From: Amylostereum areolatum
Taxonomy: Eukaryota > Basidiomycota > Agaricomycetes > Russulales > Stereaceae
Length of the DNA stretch: 64,000 bases
Direction of reading: 5' to 3'
NCBI GenBank assembly: GCA_012932865.1
Contig: SAXG01000014.1
Span: 124,001-188,000, forward strand
Under the pieces are notes generated by a model. It did not search any database and had not been told where the DNA came from. It was given only the letters and a program-made list of their open reading frames with translations. Both the position numbers and the translations under genes were made by a program. The first letter of the stretch is position 1; every line of letters starts with the position of its first letter. Shown piece after piece: positions 54,373-64,000 of the stretch.

Positions 54373-57300
54373 TTACTTTTTCCGAGTCTGTGTTATCAGA
54401 CGGCTGCTCCTTCTCCGTGCCTTGGGCTCTGGGATGGAAAGCTTGAAGTTATTGGCGTGCTCAGACTGGTCGTTCATGGCAGTATCCAGTCGTCGCTTTT
54501 TCTCTGGAGGTTCATCCTGAGTGACACCAGCTTCATGCGATAAGGATGGGACTTGACTTGGAGCTTGGGTGATGTTGTGATCTTCCGAGTTGTGAGGGCG
54601 TTTGGGAACCGGACGAGGACGTGGTGGTGTGGGATGTAAAACTGACTCTATGATGGGTAAGTCGGAGAGAGATCCTGGGTGTGTGCCGTTGTTGGTGAGG
54701 CCAGATGTTTCGCTTTCGGGCGCACCCCAAATGTAGTCATTCCCGTCTGTGGATACAATACGAACCGAGGTTGACGGGTCAATGAGATCAAACTGATCAG
54801 ACAGTATGATTCGTTGTCCAGGGATTTGGTCGGGAGGCAGGAGATGATGAAGGTCTGTTGTATCTTCGAGTCCATCACAAGCTGCAAGAGCCTGTTCCCA
54901 ATCTGTCGCACGACGAAGACAGCGGCGTGCACGACAAAGTCTGAATATCTCGTTGTCAAACCCCGGTGTTTTTCCAAAATACAAGCGGAGGATGACAAGG
55001 GATGCTAGGACAGTTCCTGGATCACAAGCAAGGTCCGTACAAAGTCGGGTATTCAGGTCTGGTCGCAGATAGGCAAGATCTTGAATGAGAAGGGTGCTGA
55101 ATTGCGGGTGCAGAGAGTAATCTGCTGGAAGGATAGGGAGGGAGAAGAGATCAGCGAACCGCTCCATGTCAATCAAGTCACGGTGCTGGATGGCTTTTTG
55201 AGTGTCAACCCAGTCATTGTACAGGGGAATAATTGGATGCGGACGGCGCTCAGCAAGGATATCACAGATTGCCGAACGAGCATCCTGAAGAGCTCTTGAT
55301 ATTGCATCATTTTTGTAGCCATAGGTGTCTGCGGCTTCATCGCAAAGCTGAACTGGCCAGGAGATGGTGCCGATCTGCAGTTGTGAATGTGAGTTAGAAC
55401 CGTCTCAGATTTCAATGGAGTGTACTAGTGATAGATGCTTACATTTTTAGCACTGACGGGGATTGAGTTGAATAGCGCGTCAACGATACGCTGAGTTGGA
55501 CGTGTAAATTCCGGTGTTTTTTGCGCAACAGCTTTTTCAGAGCGATGCCACTGGTTTCCCGAGAACCATTGAAGGAGTGCTTGGCGTCCTTTTCGACCCG
55601 TTATTTTGGCAGGATAATGCCGGATACCGTGAGCTGTGAGCGGGAGAAGAACGAAGCGTCCAATGCTAGAAAATTGCAAGAGATAAGCCCTAAGTAATGA
55701 AAGGCTCACACAGCACGCCATTTGAGAGAACAGAGCCAAAGTCCTGACAACGTACAGTGAATCTGTCCAGTAAAGGTTTCTATCTCCTGGTGAAGTACAA
55801 CCAGGGCATGACCATGGAGTATTGGGGGACGTAAATCGGGGGGGGTGGGTCAAACTGCTCTCGAATACACTTGACATGTGACCATGTCTGGCACTTGTCG
55901 CATTGAATCGCCCCACCAGCTTTTTTCAGGTCGCCTTGCACGTCATCTGAATCACCATAGCAGCCAATACAATCAATGTGTGATGTATCCGAGCGCGCAA
56001 GATCATCGGGACGTTCAGACATGGCAAGATCCATACGGGTTTTGATGTTGGGTGGATTTGGATAAGGAATGGGTGCAAGTGATCTGGATCGCAGAGGACT
56101 TGGAAAGCGTTCAAGAGAGGTATTTGCACTCATAGGTATTGGTGGAGAAGCAGCAACGACCGGTGGTGGGGGTGGGAAGCTATGATGAGAAAGCCGTTTG
56201 TTTTGCTGATGATCGTTCTCATCGTCAGAAAGATCTATAGATTTTGGATGTGGAGCATCTTCCGAAGAGATAATAGATGCACGAGTGTTGATGGAGTCAA
56301 CTGACTCATAAGATACCTTGATTGATATATCAGTAAGCAGCACGGCGACACTGATTTTTGTCTCAGAAAAACGTACAAAGTTTGGGCTGATCCGTGTATA
56401 GATGATGGCGGAAACCTCCATCTTGCTATCAGCAGGCCACGGTTGACATGTTGACAGCATGGGCCCAAGATATTGATACATTGGGTTTTGCATATCATCG
56501 TATAAGTAACGGTGGCCGTCAATAACTACTTCGGCGAGCCAGTGGCCTGGTCGGTATATCAAACGGCCGACAAGTCTGTACTCGACAGCTATGCCTGTGT
56601 CTTCTTCTTCAGGTGTTGCTGGCGTAGATTCGTAAGTTGCTTGCATCTTGCCGGTGCAGAAAACGAGATTGGGCGCACCAACAATGGAAAAAGAGTCTTC
56701 ATATTGGACGGTGTGATCAGTGTTCGTCAATGTGGGGCTTTGAGGGGTAATATGGAGTATCTGTGGCCACATTGTTTCAACAGAGATCGAAGTTGTTGCA
56801 CTTGAACACTGCTCCGTTGAGCACGGCGTTAAGATTGTATGAACGTCCATCCGGCGACTTGTCCCGGTTGTGCGGCAGTTAGGGATTTGATGAGCAAAAA
56901 AGTCTGTTGTTGTCATAGGAAGTGTCGAGCCCATCTGCTTGCGCGCGAGAGCACAGTCCCTGGGAGGAAGAATGGTATGAATATCGGGGAGGAGGGGCGT
57001 GAGCGTCTCAGTTATATGACCGCTCTCGCACAAGTAACGGATGGAATGCTGGATACCAAAAAAGCGTTGGGTTCCAATGGGAATGTCCAGGTATTTGACG
57101 GTGTGGTTTTCTCCTTTATCCTGCATGTCAAGTTGATGGTTATCACCTAGCGTCATATATACAGAATCACCTACTTACCTGAACAATGTTCACAAACCAC
57201 TGTGTTGCGCTTCCATAGGCCCCCGGTGGAAGAATAGACCATCGATCGAAAATATAGGATCGAAGGAGATCCTGCGCTAATGATAGTTCACTTGTAAGTG

Positions 57301-60300
57301 CTCGCGTCGCTTTGGACAGGGACAAAGTTGATGTAGGGGGTGGAGAAAGAGCTTGGATCTTCTTCATTCGACGTTGAAAATGGTAAAACATGCCTGCAAG
57401 AGGCGACGCTGTGGGGACACTCGCAAGAAATTCTTCTTGAGCTTCAAGCGGCCAGTGATAGAAAGCCTGGAACCATATTTCCTGTCCGGCGTCGAAGAAA
57501 CATGAATTTGGTGACTGCCATGGGTACCCTTGCAAGCGAGCTGTTTTGACTAGGTCGTGTGGAGCGGGAACTGCTAGAGCTGGGGCGACTTCACTTTGGA
57601 CTGGAGGTCGCCTTGCTTCCACTTGTGCTTGAGGTACGTCGGCTTTGGTTTTTGCGAGACGTTCATAGGTGTCGGGCGCACGCCCATCATCATCCCCCCA
57701 TGGCTTCTGGCTATGCTTTGGAGGTTTTCGGAGCTCAGTGGCATTTGTATGCCCATCTAGATAGGGTTTAGAATGACTCGTCAATGGAAATCCTGATAAC
57801 AGAGAAAGTACGCACCTTGGATAGACTGAAATCGATGCTCCATCTCGAGAACATGACGAATGATGCTATCGATACCTTCGAAGAGGTCTTGGTTGGTTCC
57901 TGTCGCGTGGTGAAGGAGCGAATGCTGAGCTTCAATGGGATTCGTTGTCGATGGCACCTGCTCGCGATTGACGGGATCAACTGACATGACGGACGGAAAG
58001 ATCATCGCCGCGATGTTTGGCCGGAGCCACCATTGAAGCCAGCCGCGAATGCGGGGGAATGTTTCGTGCAATTGATGAGCAGCATCTTGAAATTGTGCGA
58101 TGTCCACCGAGGAAGACAACATGGTATTGAGAAGCCCATCAAATGTGTCAGCCTGTGGCGGGGGAACGAGAGCGCCGTTCTTGCGAAGACGATTTGACGA
58201 GCGTCGGAAGTGGATATCACACCCTCGCACAAACTGTTTCGCTTCGTCAGCTAGAGTCGCTCGCTCGGCAGCCATCGCGACAGAGCGAGCCTGTGCCGAT
58301 AGCTCGTTGAATGTGCTCGACATTCGCTCAAGCATAATATCAACATATTCTTCAACGAAAGCGAGGCGCTGAGCGCTGGAGAAGTCCATAACCTAAGGAA
58401 TATATGTGAGCCAAGTCAGGGAGCATGGAATTAAACATAGAAGAGATACGCACGTTAAGGAAGAACTTCGACTCGAAGCGGGGTCCGGCATGGGAGACAA
58501 TCTGGCGGAACAGGCGTCTGAAGTGTGGGCGATGATGCGCCGTGTCTAGCTTGTTAACCCATGTGTAAAGGACGGGTACCCAACAATTCATGGTCACATC
58601 AAAGCAGCACGTAGCGAGGACGTCACCGTCGAGGAAGAAGCTCCGGTCGCCATCTGTAACAAGACCATGGTGTGTCCCAAGTGCACGCCGAGGGGTCTGA
58701 AAGCCTGCAGTGTATTGATGGTTTTGCTCGTCTAAACCTTCGGTGATCCATGCTTCGGTCGCGCGTTGAAGGGATTCCTTCATCCATGCTGTCTGTATAA
58801 ATATGCACGTCGGATCAACTTCAACTTGGATATCGACGCGTGAACCGTGCTTGTGAGGGAGCTCATCGAGAGCATGAAAGACCGTGAACGCATGCTTTAA
58901 GCCTTTGGATCGTATACCTAGACGCTCCTGCGACTTCTCGACTTCGTAGCGAGCCTTGCTTGGATCGGACAGAACGGGGGTTATTTGACCGAGGGGAACA
59001 GAGTCGCGTAGCCCGTCGCCTGTACGAAGCTGGTGAACCGAGGCATTCGGTCGACGGCTGACCTGCTTGTCAAGTTCCGTGGCCTCTGTCTCGGTAAGAT
59101 GAGCACCTCCAGGAGGCCGAGGATGAGAATGGTTGCCTTCCTGCACCCATGCAAGCATCTTGACGCCGTCTCGATCGAATTGGAAACGGTGGGTGAATAC
59201 TCGGGGAGAGCACTCGATATGAGTGAGGCTAGGAGATGTGCACGTTGAATTTTTGCATGGGCCGCCGATCTGCAACTTGCGGGCGGCGTCCGAGGTCTTG
59301 GGGCGTACATATCGTCCACAACCGGAACACTGCAAGACGCCTAAGCACCAGCGACGCGATGCATGACGACGTTCTTGGGTATGTTCCGTGTAGACATGCT
59401 GGCCATTGTCACGCCATGCCCATTTGTTTACGGGCCATGCGCGAGGGGCGTCAGACACAGGGAGTTCAAGTCTGATATCTCCGTCGGGATAGCCTGCTTG
59501 TGCACAAATCGTATCAAACGTAAATATGATACGATCAGAGGGAGACATACCATCGTCTTCCCGCTTCGGCTCGATGGGAAGAGTGGAGCTTGTAGTCTGT
59601 TTCTGAGCTGAATCGTTTCCCGCCGTTGTTGTTGCTTTTGAGGCGGGCATCATTTCAGGACCTTCAGGAGCTAGAGCTGGAGGAGCCGCAGGGGGAGCCG
59701 CAGGGGGAGCCGCAGGGGGAGCCGTAGGATGGGCAGTAGATGACGGAGCAATGAGCGCATATCCACCTGGATGGGTTTGTTGAGGTTGCGAGCCGTCCGG
59801 AGCGAGAGGGAAAAAGGAAGGGGCCGGAAGAGGGACTGCCGGTGGTGCGCCGGAATTAGGGGCTGCAGGAGCTGCATTAGGATGCGAGTAGAAAGAAGGT
59901 GTTGTGAAAGGAGCTGGTGGGTAGTAATACTATTGACGGGGGTCAGTAGCTGGGTGATTAAGTATTGAACGGCACGTACTGGATACCCGGGGAATGAAGG
60001 ATACCAAGGGTTGGGGGCCTGTACCGGCATGCCCGCATGCCCTCCGATGCCTTGGTAATGAGCAACTTGATAGTGGGCAGTCGGAACACTCGGTGCTTCG
60101 GGAAGCGCGGGTTGTTTTGGACTGTAGCCCACCCATTCGAGGATCCTTTTAAGCATCAGCTGGTCAATTCGGAAACCATGAAAAGCATGGCACGTTTGGA
60201 TGGATGTCGGGAAGAGACTATCGAAGAAAGGGGCGCGGATAATTGTGCGCTCCGACCCGGAAGCGGAACCAAATGAGTACGGCGCACTGGACGTACTACT

Positions 60301-60324
60301 AGACTCTTTCGTGTCGCACAGCAT
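54373..60324 (-). CDS. Giant transposase-like protein: GCM/WRKY-like zinc domain, DDE, C19-like peptidase, PHD finger
   Basis: Exons (minus strand) 59980-60324, 59551-59929, 58454-59496, 57816-58392, 57179-57756, 55756-57120, 55443-55665 and 54373-55374; introns of 50-90 nt. Dropping one base of a C8 run near 55840 gives exactly 1837 codons. Numbering is approximate. Residues ~255-340 resemble a GCM/WRKY-type zinc DNA-binding domain (WPVNKWAWRDNG, CSGCGRYVRP). The DDE-like residues are VTDGDRSFF (~515), MDFSSAQ (~590) and NPIEAQHSLLHHATG (~743). NSCFFDAG (~856) and GHWLAEV..YLYDD resemble the Cys and His boxes of ubiquitin-specific proteases. CIGCYGDSDD..CDKCQTWSHVKC..WSCPGC (~1365-1430) is a PHD finger. 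A basic tail (KARRRSSRL) ends it. The DDE and peptidase calls are inference. The homopolymer shift could be real or an assembly error. Confidence 0.65.
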
Positions 60325-60840
60325 GTTGGAAAACAATTGATTTTGTTGTATGTGGCTTTATTACATGGGTGGGGAATAAAAAGGGCGAGTGAGGGAAACG
60401 GGTTATGGACTCGTCGAGAGGATGCGATAACCGAGGCATTGGTAGTATGGTCCTGCGGAATGTCAGAAAGAGCAATGTCCGGCTGAATATATAGGACAGC
60501 TCGCCGCTCAACTATGAGGGAAAAGAAACGGAGCGAACAAGAGTTACTCGCCTGGTATGATACGGCGTCGAGCGGGCCCGGGATGTGGACTTCATGATGT
60601 TTATCAGCTAGGAGACAGAGCCACCGTAGCAAGTGACGCACCTGTGACCGTTCAGTCTCGTATGTCAAATCCTCGGCATATCGTTGTGGTTTGAGGCTGG
60701 ACGTGCACTCGTTCGATCGTCAGAGCGGCGAGCGCAACGAGTGTCTTCAAAGTCGCGAGTTGACGGTTCGACAATGACCGTGGACTAATCCCAACGGTGT
60801 CCAAGGGAATAGCGTCGAAGTACGGACAAGGGAGAGACAT
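60325..60840 (-). other. Possible small gene or upstream exons of the transposase-like gene
   Basis: ATG at 60840 opens MSLPCPYFDAIPLDTVG.., 62 codons to a stop at 60652. A GTGCAC donor at 60708 joined to the acceptor at 60642 gives a longer helical frame (LTIERVRHLLRWLCLLADKHHEVHI). I could not join it to the next gene convincingly. An AATAAA lies near 60365 on the minus strand. Confidence 0.3.
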
Positions 60841-60849
60841 GGCGCGTAC

Positions 60850-61230
60850 TAACGGGGGCTGTGAATGTCGAGAAACAGAATGAGTTGCAGAGAACGACTC
60901 ACGAGTCTCCAGTTGTGTGCCAGCGTGGCTTAGACGCCAACCAATCAGGTCAAGAGTTTTGGGACACCGTGTCCCAAAGTCTAAACCTGCCCCCGCACCG
61001 TCGTGTCAGCCCCCTCGCCTCCCCATGCTCGACCCGGCCTACCTTCCCCCCAAGGTCCCTTCACGGTCCCTTCAAGGTATCTTCACGGTCCCTTCAAGGT
61101 CCCTTCAAGTTCCACCCAAGTTACCTTCAAGTTACCTTGGACCGCCGCGAAGTTAGACGCCCAAGTTAACGTAAGGTAACTTGTACCTAACTTGGCGCGA
61201 CAAGTTAGGCCAAGTTAATTATCCAAGTAA
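60850..61230. repeat. AAGGT/AAGTTA-rich repeat region
   Basis: From ~61055 repeated CCCTTCAAGGT/CACGGTCCCTTC, then from ~61100 to 61220 many AAGTTA and TAACTT words on both strands (CCCAAGTTACC, GGCCAAGTTAATT). It resembles the arrays at 53693-53815 and 44889-45000. Confidence 0.6.
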
Positions 61231-61759
61231 AAAACCGAACCGTCGTCGTATCTCACTCCGAACTCGCCGCCATTCCCTCTGCACCAGTGCAGAAGTCAAT
61301 TCAGGAAGAGTACATAGCCTCCGAAGGACAGGGCTCACTTGTGGTGCGCACGCAATTCCTCGTCGCGGAACAAGATCCTAACGTGCTCTCGTCTGCCTCA
61401 TGCTCATTAGAATCACGGGAGAAATTTCCCGCGGCGTGATTGCCACTCTCCTGCAACCGGTTGACCCATCTCTGAAGCTTTTCCTTGCAGTACGAGGAAC
61501 GCGGTTGCGTATGGGCCACCCGGAACAGCGATTTGAAAATGCCTGGATGTCTTCCTTTTTCACGAGAGGCGCCGGGTTGCCACACCTTTTGTCCATCTCC
61601 ACGGAATCTCTATTGTGGATGGTACTGGGGTATATAACCTCGCTTTCCTTCCGTATTTTCGACGCTTTCCGCCGTTACTAGCTGGTTCTTGGTCCGCCGA
61701 CATCCGACAGTCGCCCATCCGTCCATCGCCCTAGTTGACTGCCCGTCATCACCGTCAAA
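61231..61759. promoter_or_regulatory. Upstream region of the F-box gene with TATA box
   Basis: TATATAA at 61631-61637, 123 bp before the ATG, followed by a pyrimidine-rich leader. No other gene seen. Confidence 0.5.
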
Positions 61760-63659
61760 ATGTCATGGACGTCTGAAGACACATACAACGCCCGAATCAT
61801 GGGTGCGTATCGCTTCTATATCTGCCCACCTGGCCACACTGTTGATCAGCTTATCTATAGCTTCCCTCGCGCCACCATCCCACCCTTCACTGCTCCCCAC
61901 AAATGACAGTTTCGAAGGTGCGTTCTCGCATATCTGCAACAGACAACTGCGTTCTTATGTATTCGCATATATTCCAGAGAACTCGAACGCGCCAGAAGAA
62001 ACAGTGAACCATTGGCCTCGCAAATTCACTCATCTTTATCCCCTCACGGTCCCCGGGCCTATACAGCGTCTCCCCGTCGAAATCCTCGAAAAGGTCTTCC
62101 TTGCTGCCGTGGACGCCGTCCTCTCCGAGTCCATCCCGCACCATCGCTTCCTCTGCTCACTTACCCGCGTATGCCGGCTCTGGAACTCCGTTGCGCGCAA
62201 CTTCCCCGAGCTCTGGACGAAAGTGCCGATCTACAACTCAACATGGACCGCACGCGCGCTCACCCTCTCCAGCCCGATGCCGCTTTCGATCGAAGTGTTC
62301 CCCTGCACGCAATGGAGCTTCGTGTCGTTATCGCATACCTTCGCGCATACAGACCGTATCTCCCGGATCGAGATACCAATGAACTGCTGGGATCTCCTTT
62401 GGACGCTGGGCATGCCGGACCTCCCTGTGCTCGCGGAGCTCTCGCTCTTCGTTGGAGGAAATTGGGACAACGACCAAGAGCCGTATGACGCATGGACAGA
62501 AATGTTATTTGGGCCAGAACACTACGACAACGACACCGACACCGACACCGCTGACGACGAAGATATTTCTGTCGATGACGCAGATGAAGACCAGGACGAG
62601 GACGAGGACGAGGAAGACGAGGAGAAGGAAGAGATGAACAAGCAAATCGGCGTTCCCAACCTTCGCGCGTTGCATCTCGAGTGTGTCTCGCTTTCGCGCT
62701 CAATCACCTCACTCCTCCGCGCACCATTGACCGTGCTCACCGCCAACACATGCAAATTGTGGCGGACGGACCTCGACCTCGTACGCAGACTCCAGCTTCT
62801 TCCTGTGCTCGAAGAGCTCCGAATCAAGGACCCGTTCACCCCTATCATATACATCCATGACATCTTGTTTCCCGACGCCGATGTCCACACCACCGCCCTT
62901 GCTTCGCCGCCCTCTTACACCCCATGCGTCACCCTCGACCGCTTACGCCTCCTCGTCCTCGACGCGCCCGTGCCCGTCCTGGAGAACGTCCTCAGCGTCG
63001 TTCACTTCCCGCCATTCACCACGGTCGAGCTGCACTGTGATTACGACCCGGATATGTGCGTGTCGACGCTACGGGACCTGCCGCTCTGGAAGGGGACAAC
63101 CCCAGAGACGCCGTACGACGCGCTGTCAATCGAGTATGCACCCATGGCCAAGCCCGAAGTTGAGCCTGCTTGCGACCCCTGCGCCCGATCTCGACACAGC
63201 CAACAAACAGAATGCAACACGCTCACCTTCCGAGTTGGGTACTCAGCTCTTGGCGGTCCTTCTTCAGTGTCAAGCCCTCTCTCCTCGTCCTCGACACCTG
63301 AAACCGGAAACCTCCCACTTTCCTTATCCCTTCGCATCCCCACCGCTCTCGATCGCCCCGCACTCCAAGTCAAACTGTTCTCCGCTTTCCGCGCGGCGCT
63401 CGCGGGCGTGCATTCTCTCTCGATCGAGCACGAGCTGGGGCGGATGCCAGATCTGTGGCGGTGGTTCTCGAGGCGATGGGGGGGAAGGCTGCGGGAGATA
63501 CGAGCGACGGGATGCGCGGTGGAGGGAGTAGTTTTGTTTCTAACGGAGGAGAAGGTGACGCAGGAGAAGGGGGTGTTGCAGGGGCTGGAGAAGGTCGAGC
63601 TGAAGGGCAATGGTGGCACGGGCGTGAAGGTGTTATATCGGGCGGGTATATGGACGTGA
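61760..63659 (+). CDS. F-box protein
   Basis: Exons 61760-61802, 61861-61917 and 61978-63659, introns 58 nt (GTGCGT..TATAG) and 60 nt (GTGCGT..TCCAG); 1782 nt = 593 aa. The start is the ATG of MSWTSEDTYNARIM, the only one that splices in frame. The F-box spans residues ~60-108 (IQRLPVEILEKVFLAAVD..LTRVCRLWNSVARNFPELWTKV). A leucine-rich region follows, interrupted by a ~50-residue acidic stretch (DEDQDEDEDEEDEEKEE) near residues 215-260. Such proteins recruit substrates to SCF ubiquitin ligases; the substrate is unknown, and basidiomycetes have many paralogues. No lesion seen. Confidence 0.82.
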
Positions 63660-64000
63660 GTGGCAGTCGGTGTAATTCACAGAGCCTTGGTCTCAGCTTG
63701 AGAACGAATCAGGAAAGTCTCCAGACTGGAAATTGTATCAATGCCGACGCCTGGAGGCGGATAAGTAGGTTGAAGGTGCTGTGGTGCCCCGCGGAGACAA
63801 ACATCGAAACTGAGCTGTGATATATGATTGAATTGCAAGCGAAAGATGAGCATATTACACCGTAAGGTATACATATGCACTACCTCGACTTCCTTCTCCC
63901 GCCAGGATGAAGGGAAGCAGATACCAGCCGCTGAGCTCACATCCGCGTAGGCAAGCTGTCATCCAACGAGAACAGAACCACGAGGCTGGCAAAGACCCAC
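63660..64000. other. Downstream of the F-box gene
   Basis: Likely 3' untranslated and intergenic sequence. No supported gene. Confidence 0.4.

Noticed and set aside
57781..57984. Plus-strand ORFs opposite the giant transposase-like gene
   Set aside because: Antisense shadows without start context or family features.

Overview
The window looks like a repeat-rich stretch of an Agaricomycete (mushroom-forming basidiomycete) nuclear genome. The evidence is eukaryotic gene structure with many 43-90 nt GT-AG introns, families typical of that group (FunK1 kinase, DUF6532, DUF6535, F-box proteins), and basidiomycete transposons (KDZ, Plavaka, chromodomain Ty3/Gypsy). I saw no rRNA, tRNA, CRISPR array or bacterial operon. 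All family names come from reading motifs; no search was run.

Layout. 1-4278: the 5' end of a minus-strand Ty3/Gypsy element, with an uninterrupted Gag-protease frame of at least 1275 codons that runs off the window, plus its 5' LTR. 4985-6534: a shortened FunK1-type kinase gene. 7398-15626: a three-exon gene of unknown function whose last exon is split by a complete 7,094-bp chromodomain Ty3/Gypsy element (8320-15413, TSD GATCC). 16303-23676: a candidate Plavaka DNA transposon with an intact 11-exon DUF6532 gene and a frameshifted transposase in divergent orientation. Its right end abuts a decapitated DUF6535 gene (23677-24989). 25644-41304: a 15.66-kb KDZ-type transposon with 26-bp terminal inverted repeats (25/26 identical), a TGA duplication, a nearly complete KDZ transposase (one nonsense codon, one 1-nt deletion), and four other genes of unknown function with open, splice-consistent frames. 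41.8-43.9 kb: a DUF6535 membrane protein gene. 45736-53305: a second copy of the same Ty3/Gypsy family (TSD GCACC), its pol broken by a 471-bp solo LTR of another family (TSD TCGAC). 54373-60324: a very large minus-strand transposase-like gene joining a GCM/WRKY-like zinc domain, DDE-like motifs, ubiquitin-protease-like Cys and His boxes and a PHD finger. 61760-63659: an F-box gene.

How the parts work together. The two full Gypsy copies share a design: an ATG-free 1,350-nt leader, an 11-nt primer-binding site complementary to the predicted 5' end of their own transcript (Tf1/Sushi-style self-priming), a -1 gag/pol frame relation, and a C-terminal chromodomain that could target chromatin. The most unusual unit is the KDZ element. 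It carries six or more genes in divergent and convergent pairs and is sprinkled with the motif TCGGYAG/CTRCCGA, which also serves as several of its 3' splice sites. Exon coordinates were derived by hand and checked by reading-frame closure.
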